Shown piece by piece: positions 9,452 to 19,566 of a DNA stretch of 64,000 nucleotides. Source of the DNA: Mucilaginibacter sp. Bleaf8. Its GTDB lineage: Bacteria; Bacteroidota; Bacteroidia; Sphingobacteriales; Sphingobacteriaceae. The notes below the pieces were generated by a model. The model saw only the letters and a program-made list of their open reading frames with translations, searched no databases and was not told where the DNA came from. Position 1 is the first letter of the stretch. Each line of letters begins with the position of its first letter. Both the position numbers and the translations under genes were made by a program. The stretch lies in contig NZ_JAHBBK010000001.1 in assembly GCF_018390515.1 (NCBI RefSeq), forward strand, positions 186,001 through 250,000. Reading direction: 5' to 3'.

Positions 9452-9604
9452 CATTTTTTATCGCATGCATCTGGAGCTTTGATGTAGTTCCTTGTTTTAC
9501 AACCGTCACTTTTACGACTGCCTTAGACTAAATTTTGATGTGCTGTAAAGTCTATCAAAACTAATTCCCTGTTTTATTGCTTTAATGATATCAACTTGAA
9601 AATT

Positions 9605-9817
9605 ATGCAAAGAACAGTCGGATTAGTACTTATTGTGATCGGGGTAATTATGCTTATTTGGACCGGTTTTACTTATACCAAAAAAGAAAAGATAGTTGAT
9701 GCTGGTCCTATACAAATATCCGCCGATAAAGAGAAATCGGTGAACTGGCCACCTTATGCAGGCGGTATAATGCTGATTGGTGGTGTCGCTTTATTGGCTA
9801 CGGCTAAGCGCGCTTAA
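9605..9817 (+). CDS. Small two-TM membrane protein, function unknown
   Basis: A 70-residue protein with two hydrophobic segments (about 4-21 and 49-65) separated by a charged loop, TYTKKEKIVDAG. The ATG at 9605 is chosen over an in-frame TTG at 9596. It resembles small DUF3185-like proteins, but I cannot assign a family with confidence. It is convergent with nhaA. Confidence 0.65.
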   Translation: MQRTVGLVLIVIGVIMLIWTGFTYTKKEKIVDAGPIQISADKEKSVNWPPYAGGIMLIGGVALLATAKRA

Positions 9818-9871
9818 GCAATTACCGGCAGACTATTTAAAAATTAAAGGAGGTTTCCGTGCAATTGGCAT

Positions 9872-11188
9872 TTACTGCTCAATTGGTTTTGCAGATTGTT
9901 TCAAAATCAGGGTGCCGATAATACCTGCCATTAAAGAGGCCAGTAAAATACCATATTTCGCTTGCTCAATCATTGCTGCACTATCAAACGCCAGTGCCGA
10001 AACAAACAGCGACATGGTAAAACCAATACCTGCTAGCGCTGCAACGCCAAACATATGCCGCCATGTGGCGCTTTGCGGAAAATCGGCCAGGCGCGTTTTT
10101 ATCATAATCCAGGTAAAAAATAAAACGCCGATAAACTTCCCAATCACTAATCCCGATACCACGCCCAAACTCACCGGGTTTAAAAGTGCCGAGAAAAAGT
10201 TGCTGCCAATTACAATACCTGAATTGGCCAGCGCAAACACAGGCATAATTAAAAATGCTACCCAGGGATGCAGCGTATGTTCAATTTTTTGAAGCGGTGT
10301 TTGTGCCGCCAAACTTAGTTTTTTAATACGTTCAATGGTTTCATGCTGGCGTGGTGTGGTTAGCGTGCTGCAATTCGGTATCTCTTCTTCAAATTCATAA
10401 GAGAGTTCTCGTAATCGGTCAGCATACAGGGTTTCGTTAACTCTGGTACGGGCAGGAATGGTGAATGCCACCAATACACCGGCTATAGTCGCATGTACGC
10501 CCGATAGCAGAAAACCTACCCAAACCCCGAAACCTAAAATCAGGTAAAAAGCAGAGTGCCTTATGCCTAATGCATTACCCAGAACAAGAGCCAGTAAAAA
10601 TATTCCTGCAATTAATAGCGGTTGAGTGTGTAAATCAGCGCTGTAAAAAAAGGCAATTACCAGAACAGCACCCAAATCATCAGCCACCGCAAGGGCTGAA
10701 AGGAATACTTTGACGGAGGAAGGTACGTGCTTGCCTGCAATAGATAACAAAGCAAGCGCAAAAGCAATATCCGTAGCCATGGGAATGCCCCAGCCGTGCG
10801 CCGCATCACTGCCATGGTTCAGCAACGTATATATTGCAGCGGGTACCAGCATGCCGCCCACCGCTGCAACCATCGGTAGCGCTGCTTTTTTTATCGATGA
10901 CAACTCGCCCGCCAGGAACTCCCGCTTCAACTCCAGCCCGATAACGAAGAAAAAGACGGCCATAAGTCCGTCGTTGATCCAAAGGTGTAAGGGGTGGTTT
11001 AGTACTTCATTGTCGAACCCCAGTGAAAATTTAATTTCCCATAAGTGATGATAGCTATCAGCAAAAGGTGAGTTTACCCACAGAATAGCAATCAGCACAC
11101 CGGCTAATAACACAACGCCGCTGGTGTATTCCAGTTGGATGAATTTACTTACGGGTTTTATGAGATGATCTATAGGGGATTTGGTCAT
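9872..11188 (-). CDS. nhaA: Na+/H+ antiporter NhaA
   Basis: An inner-membrane antiporter that exchanges cytoplasmic Na+ (or Li+) for external protons, important at alkaline pH or high salt. The 438-residue chain has the family hallmarks FFFVIGLELKREFLAGEL, GWGIPMATDIAFALALL and LSALAVADDLGAVLVIAFFY. The last contains the paired Asp of the ion-binding site. A later HPWVAFLIMPVFALANSG segment is also typical. The length is slightly above E. coli NhaA (388 residues). It is transcribed alone, with no NhaR-type regulator nearby. Confidence 0.95.
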   Translation of the reverse strand: MTKSPIDHLIKPVSKFIQLEYTSGVVLLAGVLIAILWVNSPFADSYHHLWEIKFSLGFDNEVLNHPLHLWINDGLMAVFFFVIGLELKREFLAGELSSIKKAALPMVAAVGGMLVPAAIYTLLNHGSDAAHGWGIPMATDIAFALALLSIAGKHVPSSVKVFLSALAVADDLGAVLVIAFFYSADLHTQPLLIAGIFLLALVLGNALGIRHSAFYLILGFGVWVGFLLSGVHATIAGVLVAFTIPARTRVNETLYADRLRELSYEFEEEIPNCSTLTTPRQHETIERIKKLSLAAQTPLQKIEHTLHPWVAFLIMPVFALANSGIVIGSNFFSALLNPVSLGVVSGLVIGKFIGVLFFTWIMIKTRLADFPQSATWRHMFGVAALAGIGFTMSLFVSALAFDSAAMIEQAKYGILLASLMAGIIGTLILKQSAKPIEQ

Positions 11189-11528
11189 GGGCAGATTACT
11201 AAATAATAAGGCAACGAAGCACTACACTTTAAAACGAAAAGGGAGGATACAAAAATCCATTACCTCTGCTAATCTACAATCAAACAGAAAAAAGTGTTTG
11301 TTGTTCAACTTTTACGCGTTCTGTGTATGTCGTTCCCTTTCAACTATTGAGGCACTAAACAGTACCTTACTATTGGTTCCTAAACTGTAAAGTTAACATA
11401 ATTGTGTTAATTCCGTTCCAAAAGCGGCTTATGTGCCGCCTCATAACAGTAAGCAATAGAGATGCAAATGCGTTATTGTTTATCAACAGCCACCTGATGC
11501 CTGCTTTCAATAACAAGGCTGCAAACTC
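11189..11528. other. Intergenic region between nhaA and the PHP-domain gene
   Basis: A 340-base spacer between the nhaA start and the PHP gene stop. The only structure I see is a 6-bp dyad TTAACA-N6-TGTTAA at 11393-11410. Open frames here have no family features and unlikely composition. Confidence 0.5.
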
Positions 11529-12713
11529 TCAAAAGCTTGGATCAAAGTTGAAATATATTGGATTAGATATGGCAATCATATTATCGCTAAGTGCCGTTGA
11601 GCCGGGAACCTGCGGATACGGAGCAGGTGTACCCGTCACTTCAACACGGTAGTAAGTGCGCCCACTAATAGCCGGTGCATCTACAAACCCAATAGCTGGT
11701 TTATTCCCGTCTACCTTATAGGTGCCAAATTCACCGCCATTTTTTATCACTTTAATAGTATAAGTATTTCCTGATGGGATGTTTCCACTGAGGTTAATAC
11801 TAAAATTTACCGCATTGCCGGTAGCCATTGTATTGTCGCCCATCATCATGTCCATTTTTCCATCGCTATTAATGTCGGCATAAAATTCAACGCGTGGTGC
11901 ATAAGGGTTGGCACTAATTGAAACACGGCCATTGGTTAATGCGTTTATCACGCCCTGCGGTGTCTTCTCCGTAGCATACACCCAGGTAGTGGGTGTGCCA
12001 ACATAGTTCGTTTTCACCAGCTTGCTGTTGGCTGTTGCCAGTTCAGGTCTGTCAGGCAAACCATGGTGGGCATCACTACCGCCTCTGGCAGTAAGTTTAC
12101 GGCCCGATGAAAGCATATCATCCCAAATCATCAGTGCACTTTCATTTTTGGCCCATGTGGATGAGTTCCATACTTCCATCGATTCGATCAGGTCATAAGA
12201 GTAACCAAAATGATCTTTACCGCTCGGATGGTTGGCCGAAAGGTGGATGTTCAGATTTTTCTTCACTGCACCTATCACCACATCGCGCTGGTCGCGCACA
12301 TCAAACAAGCGTTGGTGATCATAAGGCTGGGCAGAAAATACGTTGCCATGCCCACGGGTGGTAGTCCATTCGGCACCGTAAAGTAACAGGAGTGAATCTG
12401 ATTTAAATTCTGGATCGAGCCAGGTATGTTGGGCTACATCACCTTGTACATGGTTATCATGATCGGTAATGCAAATGAAGCCCATGCCTACAGATTTGGC
12501 AAAACTGATAATTTTAGCGACAGCGTTATTAGATGATTCCTTGCTGTGACGGGAATGTAAATGCAAATCACCTTTCAGCCAAACGCCACTACTTAACCCG
12601 GCAACAGGCGGCAGGGCGGCAGGCTTACCGGTTTCCCAGGGGTTAATGTGATTGCTTTGTCCATAACACAAGCTTGACAGGCAAAGCAGGTAAATGAATG
12701 TTAGTAGTTTCAT
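11529..12713 (-). CDS. Secreted PHP-domain (CehA/McbA-like) metallo-phosphoesterase
   Basis: A 394-residue exported protein with a signal peptide (MKLLTFIYLLCLSSLCYG) and a PHP metal-binding fold at residues about 45-270. Metal ligands can be read in GDLHLHSRHSKES, CITDHDNH, LYGAEWTT, SANHPSG and ARGGSDAHHG. A beta-rich tail of about 100 residues follows. PHP proteins of the CehA type hydrolyse phosphoesters or related bonds. It is the last gene after sigma, anti-sigma, SusC, SusD and a metallophosphoesterase on the same strand, with 58 bases between it and the phosphatase, so a phosphorylated extracytoplasmic substrate is likely (inference). Confidence 0.85.
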   Translation of the reverse strand: MKLLTFIYLLCLSSLCYGQSNHINPWETGKPAALPPVAGLSSGVWLKGDLHLHSRHSKESSNNAVAKIISFAKSVGMGFICITDHDNHVQGDVAQHTWLDPEFKSDSLLLLYGAEWTTTRGHGNVFSAQPYDHQRLFDVRDQRDVVIGAVKKNLNIHLSANHPSGKDHFGYSYDLIESMEVWNSSTWAKNESALMIWDDMLSSGRKLTARGGSDAHHGLPDRPELATANSKLVKTNYVGTPTTWVYATEKTPQGVINALTNGRVSISANPYAPRVEFYADINSDGKMDMMMGDNTMATGNAVNFSINLSGNIPSGNTYTIKVIKNGGEFGTYKVDGNKPAIGFVDAPAISGRTYYRVEVTGTPAPYPQVPGSTALSDNMIAISNPIYFNFDPSF

Positions 12714-12771
12714 GCAATCAGGATATGAATATTGTATTTGTTTACCGGTGCGGAAAACCAGTTACGAATGC

Positions 12772-13767
12772 TTATTTATTGCTATTAGCTACCGTTAATT
12801 TCTTTAAAACCTTCCCTTTGCGGTTGATAGCTTGCATAAGCAGCTGGTTGGGCGTTATTGAAAAGGTCATGAAACCCTGTATGGGGGCAAAAAAATCCAC
12901 TGGGCCGCGTGGCTGTAATGATTCATTAGCCTCTGAACCTGCGCCTGAGATAAAGTGGTGGGTGAATTTTTGTGGTGGATGATAATATTGCAAGTGGTGT
13001 TCATGCCCCGATATGTAAACGTTCACCTTATATTTTTCGAACAGCGGTTCTAACGTATAGCGCATTTCGGGCTTATTCAATGCACGGTTACCCGCAGTGT
13101 ACAGCGGGTGATGCCCGATCACAATTTTCCATTTAACCGTAGAACTGGTGTCGGATAATACTTTTTCCAGCCATTGCTTTTGCCTGGTACTGTCTTGGCG
13201 TATCAATTCATCGCGGTAAGAACTGTTATAAGAACTGGGTTCAAGCGGGTTGGTGTCTATAAACACAAATAATGCTTCGGCGTTTGTACCTATTCGTTGT
13301 TTAAATGAATGGTAACGGGCCGGCATATTCCAGCGGCCGCTTATCTGCGAATAGTCAACTTCGGCTTGCGGATTTTGGTGATAGTCATGATTACCCAGCA
13401 CCACATACCATGGCCGGTGCAACGGATACTGATAAAACACGTTTTCGAAAGAGAGGTTCCACAAAGGATCATGCACGCTAGCTACGCCATCGGGATATAT
13501 ATTATCACCGGTTGAAATAATAAAACTGGCATTGATACCCGTTACAGCTTTTGCCAGGTTTGCTGCCATATCTTTCTGATAATATTCGCCGCCGCGGCCA
13601 AAATCGCCAACCACCGCAAATTCCAAAGCGCCGTCTATGGATTCCTGATTTTTTATATAACCGCCCCGGTATCCTTTTATGTACTCGGCTTTGTAATCTT
13701 TGGTCTGCGCAATTAGTTCTGAAGTAAATAGCAGAAAGGTCAACACAATTTGGTATCTACGAAACAT
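12772..13767 (-). CDS. Secreted metallophosphoesterase, tartrate-resistant acid phosphatase type
   Basis: A 331-residue calcineurin-like phosphatase with an N-terminal signal segment (MFRRYQIVLTFLLFTSELIAQ, quoted in part). The dimetal motifs follow the order of purple/tartrate-resistant acid phosphatases: FAVVGDFGRGG, ISTGDNIYPDGV, VVLGNHDYH, VIGHHPLY and YISGHEHHLQYY. It should release phosphate from monoesters outside the inner membrane. It lies between SusD and the PHP-domain enzyme in the sigma-controlled cluster, which suggests two consecutive hydrolytic steps on one imported or surface-bound substrate. Confidence 0.9.
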   Translation of the reverse strand: MFRRYQIVLTFLLFTSELIAQTKDYKAEYIKGYRGGYIKNQESIDGALEFAVVGDFGRGGEYYQKDMAANLAKAVTGINASFIISTGDNIYPDGVASVHDPLWNLSFENVFYQYPLHRPWYVVLGNHDYHQNPQAEVDYSQISGRWNMPARYHSFKQRIGTNAEALFVFIDTNPLEPSSYNSSYRDELIRQDSTRQKQWLEKVLSDTSSTVKWKIVIGHHPLYTAGNRALNKPEMRYTLEPLFEKYKVNVYISGHEHHLQYYHPPQKFTHHFISGAGSEANESLQPRGPVDFFAPIQGFMTFSITPNQLLMQAINRKGKVLKKLTVANSNK

Positions 13768-13826
13768 ACAGTTTATAAATGAGCATTGCCCGGCTACAAG
13801 CCAGGCAACGCAATAAGTAATGCAAA

Positions 13827-15422
13827 TTAATAACCAGGATTTTGTACGAGGTTTGGATTTAGCGCTTTTTCGCTGGTTGGCACGGGATAAATACGTTTGT
13901 TCACATCTGTATTGGTTTTAAAGCCCCAGGCGTTTTCAAACTTACCAAAACGTATTAAATCGTTACGGCGCCAACCTTCCCAGGCAAACTCACGTGCACG
14001 TTCGTTAAGCAACTCATCCAGGGTAATGCCAGAAACCACTGGTGCTTTTGACCTTGTTCTGATTTTGTTAACCAGTACGTCTGCTGTTTGCAGCTCGCCA
14101 CCCACCGTAGTTGGTGTAGCGCCTCGTAATATTGCTTCTGCTTTCATCATCATCACATCAGCCAGTCGCAAAACAGGCATATCATTGCCTTGATAACGGG
14201 TGCTTGGGTTCGAATTTTTATCCGGGTAGAATTTGATGGAGCGTACACCTTTAGCCTTGCCCAATTCATCGTTACCAACATCCATAGTGGCAGGCTTTAC
14301 CAGCTGCATGTCGGGTGTAAAGTCTAATTGGTAGTTTACAGCAGCGGTACCATCAGCACCGGCGTAAGATGCATCTAAACCTTTTTTAGTGGTTTTGATA
14401 ATGATTGGCGAGCCGTCATTTTCATATTGTTTGCCGGCCAGCCAGGTATTATTACGCAAATCGCCTGTAATGTTAAACTTCTCATAAAACTCCTTAATAG
14501 TACTCATAGCAATACTCGGGCGGAACGGAATGCTGTACTTGTTTTGCACTGCAGTATGCAAGCCGTAACGAGTAAAGTGATTACCCTCGGCCACGTTGGG
14601 ATCATAAGGAACAGCAAAAATGGTTTCCTTGGTTTGCGGCCCGTTCTCGGGAGCAAAAATGCTCATGTAATCGGCATCGAGCGAGTAGGTGCTTTTAGCT
14701 CGGTCAAGCACGCTATCGGCCATGGCTACAGTTTCTGTGTAGCGGGGCTGACCAGTGTAATATTGGGCGTTCAGGTACAATTTTTCGAGAAGGGCAAAAG
14801 CCATCCATTTGGTTGGCCGGCCGTAGGTGGTTTGGCCTGCTACGGTGCTCAAGTTAGGTATAGCTTCTTTTAGTTCCTTTTCAATGAAGGCAAATACCTG
14901 CGGCCGTTGCGCTGTTTGCGGTGGCGCATTTACCGGGAAAGAAGATATGATTGGCACGTTGCCATACAAATCCATCATAAAATAATAAAACAACGCCCGC
15001 ATGGCCCGCATTTCGGCAATGGAGGTTTTCTTGCTGTCGCTTTCCGGCGCTTCTTCAAATAATTTGATAATGCGGTTACAGGTGTTGATGCCGCCAAAGC
15101 CCCATTCCCAGTTTGATTTTACGTTCGGGTGGTCGGGGTTCCAGGTATGCAGGTGTAAAAAGCGGTACTGGCCGCCATCGTCATAATTGCCGTCTCGTGC
15201 CGGTATAATAGCCTCGTCGGTTGATAGCTCTTGCATACGCCAGTAGTCAACCGCATAAATAGAGCGTAACTGCGTATATACGGGTCCTGTTGCCGCCAAA
15301 AAGCTGGCCGGACTGGTAGGAAAGTTGGATGGTGTAAGTTGCGATTCAACATTAACATCCAGTTTGGTACAGCTTACTGCAAAAGCGGATAAAAGTGCTG
15401 CTGTAATAAATATTTTTTTCAT
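13827..15422 (-). CDS. SusD/RagB family outer-membrane lipoprotein
   Basis: A 531-residue surface lipoprotein with a type II signal (MKKIFITAALLSAFAVSC, lipid-modified Cys at 18). SusD helices are visible (IAEMRAMRALFYYFMMDLYG; RLADVMMMKAEAI), with the late ERAREFAWEGWRRNDLIRFG and the end LNPNLVQNPGY. It pairs with the SusC encoded 15 bases upstream to form a TonB-dependent uptake complex. The downstream genes encode two phosphoesterases rather than glycosidases, so the ligand may not be a plain glycan. Confidence 0.95.
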   Translation of the reverse strand: MKKIFITAALLSAFAVSCTKLDVNVESQLTPSNFPTSPASFLAATGPVYTQLRSIYAVDYWRMQELSTDEAIIPARDGNYDDGGQYRFLHLHTWNPDHPNVKSNWEWGFGGINTCNRIIKLFEEAPESDSKKTSIAEMRAMRALFYYFMMDLYGNVPIISSFPVNAPPQTAQRPQVFAFIEKELKEAIPNLSTVAGQTTYGRPTKWMAFALLEKLYLNAQYYTGQPRYTETVAMADSVLDRAKSTYSLDADYMSIFAPENGPQTKETIFAVPYDPNVAEGNHFTRYGLHTAVQNKYSIPFRPSIAMSTIKEFYEKFNITGDLRNNTWLAGKQYENDGSPIIIKTTKKGLDASYAGADGTAAVNYQLDFTPDMQLVKPATMDVGNDELGKAKGVRSIKFYPDKNSNPSTRYQGNDMPVLRLADVMMMKAEAILRGATPTTVGGELQTADVLVNKIRTRSKAPVVSGITLDELLNERAREFAWEGWRRNDLIRFGKFENAWGFKTNTDVNKRIYPVPTSEKALNPNLVQNPGY

Positions 15423-15437
15423 GCTGATTGTATGCTT

Positions 15438-18437
15438 TTAGAAGGTTACGTTTAAGCCTAATAAGAATGAGCGTGTTTTTGGGTAAAAATTATTATTATC
15501 AATACCCGGTGTTAAGCCTCCCATATTAATTTCAGGATCAATACCGCGGTATTTGGTAATTACAAAAAGGTTGTTACCTGTGGCATAAACCCTTAGGCGG
15601 TTTATAGCTTTGTTTTTGATTAGAAAGTTATAGCCCAGTGTTGCGTTATCTAAGCGTAAATAAGAGCCGCTTTCGAGGTAGCGATCAGATAGCAAGTATG
15701 CATTATTATCTGTGGGCGATTCATCCAGTGTAAATTTGGGTATGTTCACATTGGTAGCATCCAGTGGGCTGTTTAAATTGGCCAGTGTAGCATTTAAAAT
15801 TTTATTACCAGCTACGCCCCTTACAAAGAAGCTCAAATCAAAGTTCTTGTATGTAAAGGTATTATTCCAACTGTAAAGCAATTTTGGCTGGGCATTGCCT
15901 GCAACCATAAAATCATTAGAGCTTGGGGCTGTAGTTAATGTTCCATCCGGTTTGCGTATTTGCGTTACGCCCTGCGCATTTTTGCCGCCATATTGCCAAA
16001 TGTTGAATGTGCCGATAGGCGAACCCTCTTTTACAATTTGCGATGAGTTGGCCGATTGGCCCTTGCCGCCCAGGTAAGCTGTGTATACATAAGGTAGTGT
16101 AAACCTGTCATTCGATAATGACTCTACATTGTTTTTATTATGGGCCAGGATGATGGTACTGGTCCATTTTAATTTTGAGCCGGTTAGCGGGCGCACAGTT
16201 AAGGTGGCCTCAATGCCTTTGTTACTGATTTTACCGGCGTTAGCTGTAAGCGTATTCACAAAATACTGCGTGGTTGATACCGGGTAGGTCCAGATGAGGT
16301 CGGATGTTCTTTTATCGTAAACATCCAAAGAGCCGCTTAAAATGTTCTTGAATAATGCAAAGTCAATACCGATGTTCAACTGACTGGTACTTTCCCACTT
16401 TAAGTCGGCATTTTCGTTTTGTGATGGGCCGATGGCGTTGATGTAGTTGCCGTTGTTGTAAAATCGCCCGGTTGTGTTATATAAAAATATCCGCGTAAAA
16501 GGATTAAAGCCGAGGCTATTACCTGATATGCCATAACCCGCCCGTAGTTTCAAATCATCCACAAAATGCACATTTTGCATAAAGCTTTCACGACTGATGT
16601 TCCAGCCGGCCGATACCGACGGGAAATAGCCCCAGCGGTTGTTGGCGCCAAAGGCCGAGGAACCATCGCGGCGCAGGGATGCCTGGAACAGGTATTTACC
16701 GCCATAATTGTAATTGGCACGACCGTAAAACGAAATGAGGCGTAGGGTGGAGATGGTTACAGTTTGGTTATAATCAACCACTGTTCCTGCCGGCGGGTCG
16801 CCCAGCCCGAGGTTATTGTTGCCTAATGCATCGGTAACAAAGTTGCGGTTAGTGGCCTGAAAACCGTCATTCAAGCGATCTTCCTGCCAGGAGTAGCCCG
16901 CAAGTAATTTGATATCGTGGCGGCCAAAAGTTTTATCGTAATTAAAGAAAGATTCAATTATTGTGCGCGTATTGGTATAGGTGTTACGGATGGCGTAACC
17001 ATTAAAGTTTTGGGCCAAGCCCGAAAAGCGGTTGTAATAAGTATTGTTATTAGTTTGTTCATCCTGGTACGAAGCACTAAGAGTGTACTTTAATCCGGGC
17101 AGCAGGTTAGCTTCCGCCATGGCGTTGCCCAAAAAAGTTTTGGTTTTGCTTTTTAAGGTGTTGTTATCAATCAACGATACCGGGTTCAGATAGTTCCGGG
17201 TTCTTGAAAAATCTTCTGTATAACTTCCATTGGGCTGCTTTACATTAACGGCAGGCAGGTAAGTCAGCATGTTCTGGTATACCAGATCGGCCACATTTTG
17301 CCGATCAGTGATGCTGTTTACCGCCGAAACATTAAGGCGCAGCTTGTTCTCAAAAAACTTTTGATCCACGTTGGCACGCAGAATAAAACGCTCTAAAGAC
17401 GAGGTTTTGATAATGCCCTGATTGTTCAGGTAGTTTAAACTTACGTTATAAGCCGTTTGGTTGCTGTTGCCGTTGAAAGACAGGTTATGGTTTTGTGAAA
17501 CACTGGTGCGGGTTACTTCTTTTTGCCAGTCAGTATTAGCGCCTGCGTTATTATCAGTCGGGTTCAGGCTGCGGTTGTTTGCCTGTAGGTAGCTACGCAA
17601 TTCATCGCCTGATAACATTTCAATGCGTTTAGATACTTCCTCAGCAGCGCCATAAACGCTGTAGCTCAAATGTGACTGCCCCGGTTTAGCACGACGGGTG
17701 GTTACCATGATAACACCATTGGCTGCTCTCGAACCATATATAGCGGTTGATGCCGCGTCCTTCAATACGTCAATGCTCATAATATCGTCTGGTGCAAGCA
17801 GGTCAATCGAAGCACCCGGTACGCCATCAATTACATAAAATGGTTGCTGTGCGCCATCGCGCAGGGTAGAAGGGCCGCGCAAAATGGCGGTACCTGCATC
17901 GTTAGGGTTACCGCTACGGGTTACGTTTAATCCTGCTACTTTACCTTGCAGTAACTGTGCTGGTGAGCTAATTACCCCCCGGTTAAAATCTTCAGCCTGT
18001 ACGGAGGAGATAGCGCCTGTTACCTCAGCCTTGCTTGAGCGGCCGTAACCGGTTACAACTACTTGCGATAGGGCCGTTGCACTTTCTTTCAATATTACGG
18101 ATACAGAAATCTTACTATCTGCAGAAGCCTGATAACCAGTAAGGGTTTTGGTAACGAAACCCATGTAGGAGAAAGTGAAATTGTAAGAGCCACCTGATTG
18201 CAGGTTGTTCAAGGTGAATATCCCGCTGCCGCTGGTAATGGTATTAACCGCCTTGCCGGTTTGGGTGTTCTCGGCCTTAACGGTTACACCGGCGAGGGGC
18301 GTTCCGGTAGTGTCTTTAACAATACCGGTTGCCGATTGCGTTTGCGCCTGTACTGCTAATGTACCTAGCAGCAGGGCGCAAAGCATAGCCATGGTACGGA
18401 TACACTTTTGTAAATAATTTTCGTTGATTTTTAACAT
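15438..18437 (-). CDS. SusC/RagA family TonB-dependent transporter
   Basis: A 999-residue outer-membrane channel. In order: signal peptide (about 1-31), a carboxypeptidase-regulatory-like domain starting at SATGIVKDTTGTPLAGVTV, the TonB-box-like QVVVTGYG, a plug with YGSRAANGVIMVTTRR, and a 22-strand barrel ending in FLLGLNVTF. It follows a FecI/FecR pair, but the N-terminus has no STN signalling domain, and only 39 bases separate it from the fecR stop, so none can be hidden upstream. It imports the substrate captured by SusD using TonB/ExbBD energy. Size is typical for the family. Confidence 0.95.
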   Translation of the reverse strand: MLKINENYLQKCIRTMAMLCALLLGTLAVQAQTQSATGIVKDTTGTPLAGVTVKAENTQTGKAVNTITSGSGIFTLNNLQSGGSYNFTFSYMGFVTKTLTGYQASADSKISVSVILKESATALSQVVVTGYGRSSKAEVTGAISSVQAEDFNRGVISSPAQLLQGKVAGLNVTRSGNPNDAGTAILRGPSTLRDGAQQPFYVIDGVPGASIDLLAPDDIMSIDVLKDAASTAIYGSRAANGVIMVTTRRAKPGQSHLSYSVYGAAEEVSKRIEMLSGDELRSYLQANNRSLNPTDNNAGANTDWQKEVTRTSVSQNHNLSFNGNSNQTAYNVSLNYLNNQGIIKTSSLERFILRANVDQKFFENKLRLNVSAVNSITDRQNVADLVYQNMLTYLPAVNVKQPNGSYTEDFSRTRNYLNPVSLIDNNTLKSKTKTFLGNAMAEANLLPGLKYTLSASYQDEQTNNNTYYNRFSGLAQNFNGYAIRNTYTNTRTIIESFFNYDKTFGRHDIKLLAGYSWQEDRLNDGFQATNRNFVTDALGNNNLGLGDPPAGTVVDYNQTVTISTLRLISFYGRANYNYGGKYLFQASLRRDGSSAFGANNRWGYFPSVSAGWNISRESFMQNVHFVDDLKLRAGYGISGNSLGFNPFTRIFLYNTTGRFYNNGNYINAIGPSQNENADLKWESTSQLNIGIDFALFKNILSGSLDVYDKRTSDLIWTYPVSTTQYFVNTLTANAGKISNKGIEATLTVRPLTGSKLKWTSTIILAHNKNNVESLSNDRFTLPYVYTAYLGGKGQSANSSQIVKEGSPIGTFNIWQYGGKNAQGVTQIRKPDGTLTTAPSSNDFMVAGNAQPKLLYSWNNTFTYKNFDLSFFVRGVAGNKILNATLANLNSPLDATNVNIPKFTLDESPTDNNAYLLSDRYLESGSYLRLDNATLGYNFLIKNKAINRLRVYATGNNLFVITKYRGIDPEINMGGLTPGIDNNNFYPKTRSFLLGLNVTF

Positions 18438-18476
18438 GATTTGTGTTGGGTTGAGTTTGTATTTACTTAGGTGATT

Positions 18477-19526
18477 TTAATTTTTTGAAATAATGTAAGT
18501 GCTGTCTTTCAAAGTGTAACGAAGCTTGTTTAAGGAGGTGATGGTGTTTAGTATGTTGGAAACCTGTTCGGTTCGGGTGTTGAATTCGCCGGTGAAGTAA
18601 TACTTTTTCAAACTGGTTTGCGCTTTGATACGCACCATGTATACCTGCTGTAGCTTGGCTATTACTAAAGGGAGTTGCTGATTGGTAAAAGTTACCGTAT
18701 CTCCTCTGATTAGCATGCTACCTTCAATGGCAGGCTTTGGTGACTCTGAAGGTTTTGTGCTGAATGATGCGATTTCGAGCGTATGCTTATGCTGGTCAAA
18801 AACAAGTTCTTTACCCGGTAATAAAAATGCAGGATTAGTGTCCGGGTGGTTGTATTGTGCAACTCTAACTTTTCCGCTCAGTAAGCGAACCTTGGTACGG
18901 GTGCTGCCCGGCCATGCAGTGATTTTAAAAACTGTACCCAACGCTGTGGTAGCCAGTGGGCCGGCATAAACGGTAAACGGCCTGGTTTTATCCTTGGCAA
19001 CATAAAATTTAGCAACACCATTTAAATAGATATCCCGTGTTTTAGCCTTGAACGGCAGGGTATAGCGTATGTCGGATTTTGGAGCTAAGGCAATCCTCGA
19101 ACCATCATCCATACGCAGGTAAAGGGTTTGCCTGCTTGGATTAACAGTATGCTGCCATACTTTAGTTGGGTTATGTACAATGGTTGGCTGCGTAGTTACT
19201 GGTGACGGCTGCAAGTATCTGTACATAAATATGGTAGCGATAGCTAATGCAATACATGCAGCAATGCCACTTATCCATACGCGGTTCAATGTGAAGACTT
19301 TTACTGCTGGTACATGCTCTATCCGTTGCAGAATGTTTTTCAGGATAGCATCGGAGCGCTCTTGTGGAAGGTTTTTATAATGAGTGAATTTTTTCCATTC
19401 CTGCTCTTTCAGGTGTTCATCTAAAACTTCAGGATGTTTACTAAGATACTCGTGAACCTGTTCTGCTTCTTCGGGTGAGCATTCCCGGTTCAAATATCTT
19501 TTTATAAGCTCATCTGTAGGCTGCAT
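18477..19526 (-). CDS. FecR-family anti-sigma factor
   Basis: A 349-residue single-pass inner-membrane regulator. Residues 1-75 form the cytoplasmic anti-sigma region (RYLNRECSPEEAEQVHEYL). One membrane helix lies at about 91-113 (SGIAACIALAIATIFMYRYL). The periplasmic FecR domain runs over about 130-240 (RQTLYLRMDDGSRIALAPKS; GTVFKITAWPGST), and a DUF4974 domain closes the protein (VTFTNQQLPLVIAKLQQVY). It should hold the FecI-like sigma inactive until a transporter signal arrives. It lies between the sigma gene and susC, the standard Bacteroidota order. Confidence 0.95.
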   Translation of the reverse strand: MQPTDELIKRYLNRECSPEEAEQVHEYLSKHPEVLDEHLKEQEWKKFTHYKNLPQERSDAILKNILQRIEHVPAVKVFTLNRVWISGIAACIALAIATIFMYRYLQPSPVTTQPTIVHNPTKVWQHTVNPSRQTLYLRMDDGSRIALAPKSDIRYTLPFKAKTRDIYLNGVAKFYVAKDKTRPFTVYAGPLATTALGTVFKITAWPGSTRTKVRLLSGKVRVAQYNHPDTNPAFLLPGKELVFDQHKHTLEIASFSTKPSESPKPAIEGSMLIRGDTVTFTNQQLPLVIAKLQQVYMVRIKAQTSLKKYYFTGEFNTRTEQVSNILNTITSLNKLRYTLKDSTYIISKN

Positions 19527-19566
19527 ATACTTACAATACGCGCCATACAGCAGTAGCCCCTAATGG

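Noticed and set aside
9777..10292. 171-codon plus-strand frame opposite nhaA
   Set aside because: It overlaps nhaA, which carries all family motifs; the frame shows no domain features.
11189..11652. Two short plus-strand frames (69 and 82 codons) between nhaA and the PHP gene
   Set aside because: No signal, domain or plausible composition; the second overlaps the end of the PHP gene.
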